A DNA stretch of 64,000 nt from NCBI RefSeq assembly GCF_002591975.1, contig NZ_NVQE01000027.1, positions 1 through 64,000 on the forward strand, in the 5' to 3' direction. Under the pieces are notes generated by a model. The model searched no databases. It had not been told where the DNA came from and saw only the letters and a list, made by a program, of their open reading frames with translations. The position numbers and the translations under genes are program-made. This document shows, piece by piece, positions 1 to 9,570 of this stretch; positions within the stretch are counted from its first letter, which is position 1, and every line of letters starts with the position of its first letter. The stretch comes from Mycobacterium neglectum (GTDB taxonomy: Bacteria; Actinomycetota; Actinomycetes; Mycobacteriales; Mycobacteriaceae).

Positions 1-134
1 AGGCCGGGCGGCCAGTCCTTTCAAGCCGCACCACCAAGGCCGGCTAAACCGATGCAGCCTCACCCGGCCCACCCGGGTCACAGCACAACGTAACAACACG
101 AAGTAACTGCACCTACGAACTTAAGGAGTCCGAT
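1..134. other. Upstream flank without a recognised gene
   Basis: No plausible coding frame runs through this stretch: all three forward frames hit stops (for example TAA at 45-47). It ends in a good ribosome binding site, AAGGAG at 123-128, placed 6 bases before the GTG at 135. Confidence 0.6.
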
Positions 135-476
135 GTGCCCGACCTGGACGCCGCCGTCGACGGGATACCGGTCATCCCGCCCAACGCGCACATCGCGCTG
201 GCCCGACACCGCACCGCCGACGAGCAGTTCCTGCGCAGGCCCTACAACTACGACGATCAACCCGGTGCGGGTCGCACCACCGACAGCGGGCTCATCTTCG
301 CGTCCTATCAGCGTGACCCCGCGCGCCAGTTCGTCCCGGTACAGGAGCGGCTGGCGGCCGCCGATGCGCTCAACCAGTGGATCACCACCATCGGATCGGC
401 CACTTTCGCGGTCCTGCCCGGTGTCGGATCACCTACCGGATATCTGGGCCAGACGCTGCTCGAATCCCATCGATGA
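135..476 (+). pseudogene. C-terminal fragment of a Dyp-type peroxidase
   Basis: 113 residues that resemble only the last third of a Dyp-type (EfeB/DypB-like) heme peroxidase. Visible hallmarks are the NAHIALA segment, whose His19 sits where these enzymes carry the proximal heme ligand, the RRPYNYDD stretch, and GLIFASYQRDPARQF followed by GSATFAVLPG. The N-terminal half, with the GxxDG distal Asp motif, is absent; the upstream frame is closed by TAA at 45-47 and the other frames do not supply it. The GTG start has a good Shine-Dalgarno (AAGGAG, 123-128), so the remnant could be translated, but it could not form a complete active site alone. Most likely a decayed gene left by deletion. Confidence 0.65.
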
Positions 477-602
477 ACAGTCCACGGGCGCGCCGCGCCT
501 CACCGGACTTGTCGGCGGCCGGACCTACACTCGCGATGCCTGGCGAAGACACGGCGTAAGCAGCGGATCGGCCGCGCGTGAGTAGAAGGGGGATGGTTCG
601 AG

Positions 603-1751
603 ATGCGATTCATACACACCGCAGACTGGCAGCTCGGCATGACCCGCTACTTCCTCAACGGCGAGGCGCAGCCGCGCTATTCGGCCGCGCGTCGCGATGC
701 CGTCGCCGGGCTGCACACGCTGGCCGTTGACACCGGTGCCGAGTTCGTCGTCGTGGCGGGCGACGTCTTCGAGCACAGCCAACTCGCACCCAAGGACATC
801 AGCCAGTCGCTGGAGGCGATGCGCGCCATCGGCGTGCCGGTGTATCTGCTGCCGGGCAATCACGATCCGCTCGATGCGTCGTCGATCTACACCAGCCCGC
901 TGTTCGTCGCCGAATGCCCGGACAACGTGACGGTCCTGGACCGCCCCGGTGTGCACGAGGTGCGGCCCGGCCTGCAACTGGTGGCGGCACCGTGGACATC
1001 CAAAGCGCCGTGCGCGGATCCGGTCGCCTCCGTGCTCGACGGCCTACCTGCCGACGGAGTGGCCCGCGTCGCTGTCGGCCATGGCGGTGTCGACATCTTC
1101 GTTCCCGATAAGGACCGGCCTTCGCTGATCCGGCTCGCGGCACTGGAGGCTGCCGTCGCCCGCGGCGCCGTGCATTACGTGGCGCTGGGGGACAAGCACT
1201 CTCGCATGCAGGTCGGTTCCACCGGCCGGATCTGGTACTCGGGCTCGCCGGAGGTCACCAACTACGACGACATCGAGTCCGATCCCGGCCATGTGCTGGT
1301 CGTCGACCTCGACGAGGCCGAACCCGGCGCGGCCGTGCGAGTCGAACCACGCAAGGTCGGCCGGTGGCGGTTCGTGACGCTTCGCCGTTCCGTTGACAGC
1401 AGCCGTGACATCGCCGACCTGGACCTCAACCTGGACCTGATGCCGGACAAGGAACGCACCGTGGTGCGAATCGGGCTGACCGGTTCACTGACGGTGACCG
1501 ACAAGGCGGCGCTCGATGCGTGCCTGGACAAATATTCACGCCTCTTCGCGGCACTTAGCCTGTGGGACAAGCAGTCCGACATCGCGGTGACACCCGCTGA
1601 CGGCGAGTTCGACGACCTCGGAATCGGCGGATTCGCCGCCGCCGCCATCGACGAGTTGGTCACCGTAGCGCGATCCGACGGCGATGACGGCGACGACGCA
1701 CGTGCCGCGCTGGCTCTGCTGCTGCGCCTGGCCGACAGGGGTGTGGCATGA
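603..1751 (+). CDS. SbcD/Mre11-like metallophosphoesterase, DNA repair exonuclease family
   Basis: 382 residues, calcineurin-like phosphoesterase fold of the SbcD/YhaO group, homologous by position to Rv1277. Metal-binding motifs occur in order: HTADWQLG (residues 5-12), VAGDVFEHS (about 51-59), LPGNHDPL (about 83-90), VGHGG and LGDKHSRM. In Mre11/SbcD the first motif is DxH; here the His is replaced by Gln10, so one metal ligand may be altered. The next gene, the SbcC-like ATPase, starts inside the stop (ATGA), so the two are translationally coupled and probably form a nuclease-ATPase complex acting on DNA ends. Substrate is inferred from the family only. Confidence 0.85.
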   Translation: MRFIHTADWQLGMTRYFLNGEAQPRYSAARRDAVAGLHTLAVDTGAEFVVVAGDVFEHSQLAPKDISQSLEAMRAIGVPVYLLPGNHDPLDASSIYTSPLFVAECPDNVTVLDRPGVHEVRPGLQLVAAPWTSKAPCADPVASVLDGLPADGVARVAVGHGGVDIFVPDKDRPSLIRLAALEAAVARGAVHYVALGDKHSRMQVGSTGRIWYSGSPEVTNYDDIESDPGHVLVVDLDEAEPGAAVRVEPRKVGRWRFVTLRRSVDSSRDIADLDLNLDLMPDKERTVVRIGLTGSLTVTDKAALDACLDKYSRLFAALSLWDKQSDIAVTPADGEFDDLGIGGFAAAAIDELVTVARSDGDDGDDARAALALLLRLADRGVA

Positions 1752-4393
1752 AGCTGCATCGCATGGTCTTGACCAACTACCGTGGCATCACCCACCGTGA
1801 GGTCGAGTTTCCCGATCGCGGCGTGGTGGTGGTCAGTGGCGCCAACGAGATCGGCAAATCGTCGATGATCGAGGCACTGGACCTGCTTCTGGAGGCCAAG
1901 GACCGGTCATCGAAGAAGGAGATCAAACAGGTCAAGCCGACGCACGCCGACGTCGGTGCCGAGATCACTGCTGAAATCTCCACCGGCCCTTATCGGTTCG
2001 TCTATCGCAAGCGGTTTCACAAGCGGTGCGAGACCGAATTGACCGTGCTGGCGCCGCGGCGCGAGCAGTTGACGGGCGACGAGGCGCACGACCGGGTCCG
2101 GGCCATGCTGGACGAGACCGTCGACACCTGCCTGTGGCAGGCCCAGCGGGTGCTGCAGTCGGCGCCCACTTCGGCGGTGGACCTGTCCGGGTGCGATGCG
2201 CTGTCGCGTGCACTCGACGTCGCCGCCGGTGCGGCCGTCGCACTGTCGGACGCTCCCGCTTCGGGCGCCAACGGCACCGACGCGCTGCTGGTCGACCGCA
2301 TCGAGGCCGAGTACCTCGGCTACTTCACCCGAACCGGGCGTCCCACCGGCCCGTGGGCCGCCGCAACGAGCCGGCTGCGCGCCGCCGATGAGGAGCTGGC
2401 CCGTTGCGCGGCCGCCATCGCCGAGGTCGACGAGGGGGTCCATCGGCATGCGGCGCTGACCGCCGAGTTGGCCCAGCTGACCGCCGAGCGCATAGACGCT
2501 TCCAAGGAGCTCGCGACGGCCCGGGCCGCCGCCGATGCTGTCGCCGCGCTGGCCGGCCAGCTCAAACAGGCTCAGCAGGTCGCCGCCGCCGCGGACGCCG
2601 TCCGCACCACCTCGGTTGCGGCGGTGAACGAGCGGCGCAAGCTCGTCGAGGGGATCGGTCAGCGGGCCGCCGCCGTCGTCGAGCTCGAGGCTTCCGCCGT
2701 CGAAGCGGCCGAGGCGCTGACCACCGCCGCCGAGGTGCAGCAGGCGGCCGACGCGGTGGCCGAGCAGGCGCGAAAGACGATGGCCACCGCCCAGGCCCGC
2801 GCCGATGCGGCGCGCGGAACTGTGGACCAGCTGGCGGCCCGCGACGAAGCCGACCGGTTGTCGTCACTGTTGGCCAAGATCGCTGGCGCACAACGCGATC
2901 TGGCGGGCACCGATGCCGAGCTCGCGGGCATCACGCTGACGGGTGAAGGAATGCGGGCCATCGAGACCGCGAACGCTGCGGTCGATGTGGCGCTGGGGCA
3001 GGTGGAGCTGGTATCGGCACACGTCGAACTCGTCGCACTCGGCGATATCGAGGTGCGCCTGGATGGCGAATCCCGCGTTCTTGCGGCGGGTGAGACGTGG
3101 TCGGCGAGTATCAGCGCGCAGACCGACGTTGAAGTCCCGGGGGTACTGACGGCACGCCTGGCGCCGGGCACACCGGCATCGGAGACACAGGCCAAACTGC
3201 TTGCCGCCCAGGCGGTTCTGGCTGCCGCGCTGACGAAGAACGGTGTCGCCGATGTGGCCGCGGGCCGTATCCTCGACCAGCGGCGTCAACATTTGACGGC
3301 AACGCGGGATCGGCTGGGCGCCCGCATCGAGGCACTGACCGGTGACGCATCGGTTGACCAGCTGCGGACCCGGTTGGCCGAGTTGACCGCCCGGCAGCCC
3401 GCCACCGCTGACCTGTTCGGAACCGATGCGGGCACCGCGCGGGCCGAAGTGGATGCAGCAACGGCGGCGGTGGCCCATGCGATCGCGGACTGCGACAAGC
3501 ATCGCAAGGTCGCCGAAGCAGCGGTAAAACTGCTGGGGGAGCGACAAACCCGCGTCGCGCTGCTGCGGGACAAACTGTCCACCGAGCAGGGACAACTCGC
3601 AATGGCGCGGGACGAGCTGGCGCGACAGCGAGCGACGACCACCGACGAGGAGCTGACCGCCAAGGCCGCGGCGACCGACGAAGAACTGCGCCGCGCGAAT
3701 GTCCTGGTCGCCGGGCTCAGCGACGAGCTGGCGGGCGCGGCTCCCGACCAAGTCGCTGCCGCGCTCGACGAAGCCACCCGTCGTGCCGATGCGGTGGGCC
3801 GCGGCCACGACGCGGTGGCCGAGTCGTTGCGTGAAGTGACGACGCAGCTGAAGGTCTACGGCACCGAAGGCCGCAAGGCGCAACTGGACGCCGCGGAAAC
3901 CGAACGCGAGCACGCCGAGGCGGAATACCAGCGGGTGCAACGTCGTGCCCGGGCCGCGGAGCTGCTGCGTGCGGTGATCACACGGCACCGTGACGCCACC
4001 CGATTGCGCTATGTCGACCCGTTCCGCAGCGAGGTGGAACGGCTCGGTCGCCTGGTCTTCGGCAGTAGTTTCGAGGTCGAGATCGACAGTGATCTCAGGA
4101 TCTGCAGCCGTACCCTGTCGGGCCGCACGGTCCCATACGAGTCGTTGTCCGGCGGGGCCAAGGAGCAGTTGGGCATCGTCGCCCGGTTGGCAGGCGCGGC
4201 GCTGGTGGCCAAGGAAGACACCGTCCCGGTGGTGATCGACGACGCGCTGGGATTCACCGATGCCGATCGCCTGGTGAAGATGGGCGCGGTGTTCAACGCC
4301 GTCGGCGGAGACGGGCAGGTCATCGTGCTGACGTGCAGCCCGCAGCGGTACGCGGGCGTCGACGGCGCTCATCACATCGCACTGTCGACGTAA
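1748..4393 (+). CDS. SbcC/Rad50-like coiled-coil ATPase
   Basis: 881 residues, the partner of the upstream metallophosphoesterase (Rv1278 position). The N-terminus has a Walker A motif GANEIGKSS (about residues 31-39) in an AAA_23-type head. A long Ala/Glu/Arg-rich region (about 190-730) reads as two coiled-coil arms around a less helical middle near 400-470. The C-terminal head carries the ABC signature LSGGAKEQLG (about 799-808) and Walker B VPVVIDDALGF (about 822-832). At 881 residues it is close to SbcC/Rad50 size. Expected role: ATP-driven control of the nuclease partner at DNA ends. No CxxC zinc hook was recognised at the coil apex, which sets it apart from classical Rad50. Confidence 0.85.
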   Translation: MKLHRMVLTNYRGITHREVEFPDRGVVVVSGANEIGKSSMIEALDLLLEAKDRSSKKEIKQVKPTHADVGAEITAEISTGPYRFVYRKRFHKRCETELTVLAPRREQLTGDEAHDRVRAMLDETVDTCLWQAQRVLQSAPTSAVDLSGCDALSRALDVAAGAAVALSDAPASGANGTDALLVDRIEAEYLGYFTRTGRPTGPWAAATSRLRAADEELARCAAAIAEVDEGVHRHAALTAELAQLTAERIDASKELATARAAADAVAALAGQLKQAQQVAAAADAVRTTSVAAVNERRKLVEGIGQRAAAVVELEASAVEAAEALTTAAEVQQAADAVAEQARKTMATAQARADAARGTVDQLAARDEADRLSSLLAKIAGAQRDLAGTDAELAGITLTGEGMRAIETANAAVDVALGQVELVSAHVELVALGDIEVRLDGESRVLAAGETWSASISAQTDVEVPGVLTARLAPGTPASETQAKLLAAQAVLAAALTKNGVADVAAGRILDQRRQHLTATRDRLGARIEALTGDASVDQLRTRLAELTARQPATADLFGTDAGTARAEVDAATAAVAHAIADCDKHRKVAEAAVKLLGERQTRVALLRDKLSTEQGQLAMARDELARQRATTTDEELTAKAAATDEELRRANVLVAGLSDELAGAAPDQVAAALDEATRRADAVGRGHDAVAESLREVTTQLKVYGTEGRKAQLDAAETEREHAEAEYQRVQRRARAAELLRAVITRHRDATRLRYVDPFRSEVERLGRLVFGSSFEVEIDSDLRICSRTLSGRTVPYESLSGGAKEQLGIVARLAGAALVAKEDTVPVVIDDALGFTDADRLVKMGAVFNAVGGDGQVIVLTCSPQRYAGVDGAHHIALST

Positions 4394-4452
4394 TCTTCCC
4401 AATCTGCGCGAGCCCGCCACGCCTCGCGCGCAGGACTCATAGACTCCGGCGG

Positions 4453-5991
4453 ATGGACGCCGACTACATCGTTGTGGGAACGGGCTCCGCCGGATCGGTG
4501 GTGGCCAACCGTCTGAGCGCGGATCCGTCCGCCGAGGTCGTGGTGCTCGAAGCTGGGCCGAAAGACAAGGACAAGTTCGTCCACATCCCCGCGGGCTTCG
4601 CCAATCTGATGCGTAGCGCGATGGATTGGGACTACCGGACGGAACCGCAGAAAGAACTCGACGGACGCGAGATCTATTGGCCGCGAGGCAGAATGCTAGG
4701 CGGCTCGTCGTCGATGAACGCGATGATGTGGGTGCGCGGCTTTGCCGCTGATTACGACGAGTGGGGTGCCGCCGCCGGTGATCAGTGGGACTACGCCCAT
4801 CTCGAACCGTACCTGTCCCGGATCGAGAACGGCCCGTTGTCGATCGCGCGTCAGCGCAGCCCGCGTTCGTCCACCGCCGCGTGGCTGAAGGCCGTCGAGG
4901 AATGCGGCTATCGAGTCGAGGAGCCCAATCAAGCTGAGCCGGAGGGCTTTTGCGAAACACGCGTCACTCAGCGGCGTGGTGCCAGGTGGAGCACCGCGGA
5001 TGCCTACCTGCGGCCCGCGCTCAAGCGCCCGAACTTGACTCTGCTGACCGAGGCCGCCGCGACGAGGGTGATCTTCGAAGGGCGCCGTGCCGTCGGCGTC
5101 GAGTTCGACAAAGGCGGAAACACGCAGACGGTTCGGGCGCGGCGTGAGGTGGTGCTGTGCGGCGGCGCGATCAACAGTCCGCAGCTGCTGATGCTCTCGG
5201 GAATCGGTGACCGCGACCAACTCAACGAACACGGCATCGACGTGGTCGCCCAGTCACCGGACGTCGGCGGCAAACTGCTCGATCATCTGGTGGTGCCGCT
5301 GGGATTCGACGTGCCCAACGACACGCTGTTCGCAGCGGAGAAGCCGCTGGAACTGCTGAACTACTTCATCCGCAGGCGCGGCATGCTCACATCCAACGTC
5401 GGGGAGGCATACGGGTTCGTGAAGAGCCGCGCGGACCTCGAATTGCCTGATCTGGAACTGATCTTCGCGCCCGCACCGTACTTCGAGGAGGGGATCGGCG
5501 ACCCGTATGCGGGCCATGCCGTCGTCATGGGTCCCATCCTGCTCAAACCGCACAGCAGCGGCACCATCACGTTGCGGTCCTCAGATCCGAAGGACAAGCC
5601 GATCATCGATCCGCGCTATCTGACCGATTCCGCCGGTGCGGACCGCGACGCCTTGATGGCCGGACTGCGGATGTGTGCGACGATCGCGAAATCGCCGGCG
5701 CTGAACGGCATCATCGGTTCGATCGCCAGACCGCTGAATGCCACGATCCTCGACGACGAAACCTTGGACCGGGCACTGAATTCGTTGTCGCACACCCTCT
5801 ATCATCCGGTGGGCACCTGCCGGATGGGTGGCGATGACGCCAGTGTGGTCGATCCGCAGCTGCGGGTCCGCGGCGTCGAAGGGCTGCGGGTCGCCGACGC
5901 ATCGGTGATGCCGACGATCATCCGCGGGCACACCCACGCCCCCAGCGTGCTGATCGGTGAGAAGGCCGCAGACCTCATCCGCTCCAGTTAG
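4453..5991 (+). CDS. GMC-family FAD oxidoreductase
   Basis: 512 residues. FAD-binding GTGSAGSVVANRLS lies at the N-terminus, GMC signature 1 at PRGRMLGGSSSMNAMMWVRG, signature 2 at GGAINSPQLLMLSGIG, and the C-terminal HTLYHPVGTCRMG and THAPSVLIGEKAADLI motifs with the conserved catalytic histidine. This is the choline dehydrogenase/alcohol oxidase family; the substrate cannot be read. ATG 4453 was chosen because the FAD strand begins four residues later; the frame stays open further upstream, but that part overlaps the end of the SbcC-like gene. It occupies the Rv1279 position. Its stop overlaps the stop of the opposite-strand DUF1622 gene by 4 bases. Confidence 0.88.
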   Translation: MDADYIVVGTGSAGSVVANRLSADPSAEVVVLEAGPKDKDKFVHIPAGFANLMRSAMDWDYRTEPQKELDGREIYWPRGRMLGGSSSMNAMMWVRGFAADYDEWGAAAGDQWDYAHLEPYLSRIENGPLSIARQRSPRSSTAAWLKAVEECGYRVEEPNQAEPEGFCETRVTQRRGARWSTADAYLRPALKRPNLTLLTEAAATRVIFEGRRAVGVEFDKGGNTQTVRARREVVLCGGAINSPQLLMLSGIGDRDQLNEHGIDVVAQSPDVGGKLLDHLVVPLGFDVPNDTLFAAEKPLELLNYFIRRRGMLTSNVGEAYGFVKSRADLELPDLELIFAPAPYFEEGIGDPYAGHAVVMGPILLKPHSSGTITLRSSDPKDKPIIDPRYLTDSAGADRDALMAGLRMCATIAKSPALNGIIGSIARPLNATILDDETLDRALNSLSHTLYHPVGTCRMGGDDASVVDPQLRVRGVEGLRVADASVMPTIIRGHTHAPSVLIGEKAADLIRSS

Positions 5992-6401
5992 GCGGGGGAG
6001 TCGGGCTTGGCCCTCATCGCCTTGCGCGCCGCATTGGCCAGCACTTCAGGCCCGGTGGTCAGTGCCTTGCGCCACGGTGGGACGCCGTCGATTTCGATCT
6101 GGATCGTGAAACTCAACACCGTCCGGATCAGGACGATCATCCCGAGAACGGCGGCGTCGGTCAGTGAAGGCGTCGACGTTACGGTCTTGACGATGTCCGC
6201 AGCGACAAGCAATTCGAGGCCGAGAAGAATTGCTCCGCCGAGTGATTCCCGCAGTGTCTTGAACGCGCGACCGCCATTCTTGGTGCGCACCCAGGTGACG
6301 ATCGACAGCGCGAAGGCGAAGGCGAACCCGACGACCATCGACGAAACGCCCAGCACCTCGAACGCCTGCGTCGCCCGCTCGAAGAACTCTTCGGTTCGCA
6401 C
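5988..6401 (-). CDS. DUF1622 family small membrane protein
   Basis: About 137 residues with three hydrophobic segments: LGVSSMVVGFAFAFALSIVTW, ESLGGAILLGLELLVAADIV and DAAVLGMIVLIRTVLSFTIQIEI. The segment GLELLVAADIVKTV followed by LGMIVLIRTVLSF is typical of DUF1622, whose function is unknown. The start is uncertain. GTG 6401 is favoured because it follows a GAGG element and gives the family's usual length; a longer frame would run into the divergent hydrolase gene at 6482. Its 3' end overlaps the GMC gene stop. Confidence 0.7.
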   Translation of the reverse strand: MRTEEFFERATQAFEVLGVSSMVVGFAFAFALSIVTWVRTKNGGRAFKTLRESLGGAILLGLELLVAADIVKTVTSTPSLTDAAVLGMIVLIRTVLSFTIQIEIDGVPPWRKALTTGPEVLANAARKAMRAKPDSPA

Positions 6402-6481
6402 GTTGCCTCGGCTCAGTTGGGTGATCGATTCGTTCCGCGACTCTATAGAACCTGCGCCCGTGAGGGGCACAATGTACGACG

Positions 6482-7744
6482 ATGACCATGAACGCCAGAC
6501 GCCGGCGCGCACACGACAAACTTGCGGCGCTTCCCGGTGTTCGCGCCGTCCGGCGGCCGGTGGTAAGCGGTGCGGGCGGCGCTGACGACGAGTTCGACCT
6601 CTACTACGTGCGGTCCGGACGCAAGAGCCCACACCCGCTGGTCGTGATCCCAGGCGGTCCGGGCGCGGCCTCCGTCGCGCTGTACAGGGGATTTCGCCGT
6701 CGCGCCGCGGCCGAAGGCCTGGACGTCATTATGATCGAACACCGCGGTGTCGGCCTGTCGCGCCACGATGACCGCGGTGCTGACCTGCCGCCGGAGGCGT
6801 TGACCATCGGCCAGGTCGTCGACGATGTGGCGGCGGTACTCGACGACGCGGGCGTCGAAAAGGCAGTCATCTACGGCACCTCGTACGGCACCTATCTCGC
6901 CGCCGGGTTCGGCGTGCGCCATCCCCAACGCGTGCATGCGATGGTGCTCGACTCACCCGTGCTTTCCGCCCAGGACATCGATGCGGTCCGCGAGGCGGCC
7001 CGGCGGTTGCTCTGGAACGGCGACGATCCCGAGACCGCCGATCTGGCGCCCAAGGTGCGACGGCTGGTCGGCGATGACCAGTTGACTCCAGCGGCCACCC
7101 AGCTGGCGATCGCCGTCTACGGTCTCGCCGGGCCCACCCTGCTGCGGCGCCAACTGGACCTGCTGCTGACGGGCAAGCACTGGCTGTGGTCGGGCATGGC
7201 CCAGGCCACCCGGCTCGTGCTGGAGCGCGAGGCGCCGTACCGAAACGAGCCGGACCTCGTCAATCGCATCGCCTACCGCGAGCTCAACTACGGGGCGACC
7301 CCCGACGGCAAGCCGTTCGATCCCGCGGTGGCATATCGCGAAGCTGACACGGGGACAACAGAATTCGATGCCGAACCGTTTGATCTGGTCGCCGAGATGC
7401 CGAAGTTCACCTGGCCCACGGTGGTGATCTCCGGGGGGCGCGACCTGATCACCCCACCGACGGTGGCAGAGCGGGTGACCTCGCTGATCCCGAACTCAGT
7501 GCTGGTCAGCCTGCCGACTGCGGGCCACAGCATCGTCGATCTGCGGGAGAGCGCGGCTCTGGACATCGTCGAGGCCGTCTACGACGGCACGGTCGAAACG
7601 CTGCCCGAACGTCAGGCCGCCCTGGACTCGAAACCCGCCGGGATCGGAGTCCGGGCGTTGATCTGGGGTATCGAGGCGGCGGCGACCCTGGAGTCGGCGG
7701 TGCCCGCGGTGGTTCCCCGAACCGTACGCAGGGCTACTTCATGA
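6482..7744 (+). CDS. Proline iminopeptidase-like alpha/beta hydrolase
   Basis: 420 residues, cytosolic alpha/beta hydrolase of the prolyl aminopeptidase/tricorn-interacting group (peptidase S33). Oxyanion motif IPGGPGAAS, nucleophile elbow YGTSYGTYLAAG, acid in SGGRDLITPP and His in PTAGHSIVDLRE are all present, so the catalytic triad is intact. ATG 6482 and ATG 6488 are both possible starts. The last 11 bases overlap, tail to tail, the end of oppA on the other strand. It may process peptides brought in by the neighbouring Opp importer; that link rests only on position and family. Confidence 0.8.
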   Translation: MTMNARRRRAHDKLAALPGVRAVRRPVVSGAGGADDEFDLYYVRSGRKSPHPLVVIPGGPGAASVALYRGFRRRAAAEGLDVIMIEHRGVGLSRHDDRGADLPPEALTIGQVVDDVAAVLDDAGVEKAVIYGTSYGTYLAAGFGVRHPQRVHAMVLDSPVLSAQDIDAVREAARRLLWNGDDPETADLAPKVRRLVGDDQLTPAATQLAIAVYGLAGPTLLRRQLDLLLTGKHWLWSGMAQATRLVLEREAPYRNEPDLVNRIAYRELNYGATPDGKPFDPAVAYREADTGTTEFDAEPFDLVAEMPKFTWPTVVISGGRDLITPPTVAERVTSLIPNSVLVSLPTAGHSIVDLRESAALDIVEAVYDGTVETLPERQAALDSKPAGIGVRALIWGIEAAATLESAVPAVVPRTVRRATS

Positions 7745-9401
7745 AGCCGATCTTCGAGTAGTCCGCATCGGCCAGGCCGAACGCGCCGAAGTTCGCCAAA
7801 TTGCTTCGCGCCGCGATGTTTCCGGTCGACTGAGTCAGGGGAAGGCTGAAAACCTCTTCGAACAGCAGCGTGTCGAGTTCGTTTGCGAGCGTTCGCGCCT
7901 TCGCCGGATCCAGCTCGCTGACCGTCTCCTCGATCTTGGCGTCGATCTCCGGGCTGCTGATATTTCCGAAATTGCTCTCTGCATCCGTGCGATAGATCTG
8001 AGTGAGGCTCGAGAGCGGGAAAGCGTCGCCGCTCCAGGAGAATTGGGCGATGTCGAAGTTGCCGACCGTGATGTAGTCGGTGAAGAAGCCCTGCGCGGGC
8101 CGGATGTCGAGATCGAGCTTTACGCCGATCTGAGCAAGGTTGTTCTGCGCGATCTGGGCGTACTGTCGCGTGCCGAGCGAGTCGAAGAGCACATCGCGGA
8201 TGACCAGTTGTTTACCGTCCCTTTCCCGGAACTGCCCGTTCATCCGCCAACCGAGATCATCGAGTTCCTGCTTGGCTTTCTCGGGGTCGAAGGCGACGAC
8301 GCCGCTGTTGTCCTGGTAGCCCTCCTGGCCGGCGACATAGATGTGATTGTTCAGCGGCACCGGGTTGTCGGCGAGCCCCCGCTGGACCACCGCGGCGATG
8401 GTGTTGCGATCGATCCCCCGCGCGACGGCGCGTCTCAGTGCCGGATCGGCCAGGATTCGGTCCGGAGACCCGTTGAATGTGAAGTGGTACCAGCCGAGCC
8501 CGGGGGCGCGACGGATGGTGATGCCCTGGGTGCGTCGGGCGATCTCCATCTCGTCGAGCGTGGCGAGGCCGGTGGCGTCGATCGTGTTGTTCTGCAGCGC
8601 GGGAATCCGAGCGGCGTCATCCAGGATCAGGTAAGTGATGCTGTCGAGCAGTGGCGGCTCCCCCCACCATTTGGGGTTGCGCGTCAACGTTATCCGCTGA
8701 GCGCCGCGGTCGAGGTTGGAAATGATGAACGGTCCCGCCGACGGGCCCGGTCCGTTGAGCTGCGCCCGGTTGAACGCTTCCGGGGTGGCCGTCGAGGCCT
8801 TCGGCAGCAGCATGGTGCTGCCCGCGAACATGCCGCGCCAGTCGGACCAGGGCTTGGCGAATGTCATGACGGCCTGTCGGTCGTCGACTCCGCGTTCAAC
8901 CTTCTCGACGCGATCGCTGCCGTTGGTGGCCGCGATCGCGAACCCCTTGTCCTTGCCGCTGGTGGCGTTGATCTGGGACTGCAGGTCCTCCCAGGTGATC
9001 GGGGTGCCGTCGCTCCACACGGCTTTGGGGTTGATGGTGTACGTGACCACCTGCGGGTTGGTGCCCGTCAACTCGATGCTGGTGAAGTAATCGGTGTTTA
9101 CCGTGGGTGAGCCGTCGGCGCCGATCCGGAACGCCCGCGGCATGGTGGGCCGCTCGATAGAGGCGACGTCGCCGGTATTGCCGTCGATATGAAGTGAGTT
9201 GAAGTTTGGCGGGAAGTCGTTGAGCGCCAGCCGTAGGTTGCCACCCTGCTTCAGGTTCGCGACGTCCTGGGGATTGATGTCGTTCGTGCTGCCGACCTCT
9301 GCGGATCCGCCCGCCGACGGCGCTTCCTGGTTGCTGTCGGAGCAGGCCGTCAGGGTCAGCGCAGCGATCACAGTTGCCGCAACGAAGCGTCGGGTCTTCA
9401 T
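7734..9401 (-). CDS. oppA: Oligopeptide ABC transporter, substrate-binding lipoprotein
   Basis: 555 residues. A lipoprotein signal precedes lipobox LTAC with Cys20, so the mature protein should be anchored outside the membrane. The rest matches SBP_bac_5 (OppA/DppA) proteins: NPKAVWSDGTPITWEDLQ, then TNYTLTR-type core, WGEPPLLDSITYLILDD, and LRRAVARGIDRNTIAAVV. ATG 9401 was chosen because it places the basic MKTRR stretch directly before the hydrophobic core. Corresponds to Rv1280c. In the usual arrangement it follows oppD directly; here a TnpB gene lies between, so oppA may depend on read-through or on its own promoter in the 77-base gap upstream. Confidence 0.9.
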   Translation of the reverse strand: MKTRRFVAATVIAALTLTACSDSNQEAPSAGGSAEVGSTNDINPQDVANLKQGGNLRLALNDFPPNFNSLHIDGNTGDVASIERPTMPRAFRIGADGSPTVNTDYFTSIELTGTNPQVVTYTINPKAVWSDGTPITWEDLQSQINATSGKDKGFAIAATNGSDRVEKVERGVDDRQAVMTFAKPWSDWRGMFAGSTMLLPKASTATPEAFNRAQLNGPGPSAGPFIISNLDRGAQRITLTRNPKWWGEPPLLDSITYLILDDAARIPALQNNTIDATGLATLDEMEIARRTQGITIRRAPGLGWYHFTFNGSPDRILADPALRRAVARGIDRNTIAAVVQRGLADNPVPLNNHIYVAGQEGYQDNSGVVAFDPEKAKQELDDLGWRMNGQFRERDGKQLVIRDVLFDSLGTRQYAQIAQNNLAQIGVKLDLDIRPAQGFFTDYITVGNFDIAQFSWSGDAFPLSSLTQIYRTDAESNFGNISSPEIDAKIEETVSELDPAKARTLANELDTLLFEEVFSLPLTQSTGNIAARSNLANFGAFGLADADYSKIGFMK

Positions 9402-9439
9402 GCCGACCGACTCTAAAGCGTGCCGAACAACTCTGGTGA

Positions 9440-9570
9440 GGTGAGGTGTCGTCACCGCCCTTCTCGGGCGTCGTCAGTTCAGGCGGCGGGTGCGGCGTGA
9501 ACGTCGGTTTCCGCGTCTTTCGGGCTGGTTTCACCAACACGCAGGTGGTGGTCAGAGCCGTCCCGTCGGC
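9440..9570 (-). ncRNA. Possible omega (guide) RNA region at the tnpB 3' end
   Basis: TnpB proteins use a guide RNA made from the 3' end of their gene and the element's right end. Here the minus strand just past the TnpB stop folds into GCCCG-type hairpin arms at 9456-9460 and 9466-9470 (5-bp perfect stem, 5-base loop). Boundaries are a guess; nothing direct shows that the RNA is made. Confidence 0.25.

Noticed and set aside
133..585. A 150-codon frame overlapping the Dyp-peroxidase fragment in another phase
   Set aside because: Low-complexity Ser/Arg/Pro content and no homology; the overlapping fragment is recognisably peroxidase.
2864..4960. A 698-codon open frame on the minus strand opposite the SbcC-like gene
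   Set aside because: It is Arg/Gln/His-rich with no recognisable domain and lies antisense to a convincing ATPase; high GC makes such shadows common.
8043..9110. A 355-codon plus-strand frame opposite oppA
   Set aside because: Composition is that of an antisense shadow and no domain is visible, while oppA on the other strand is clear.
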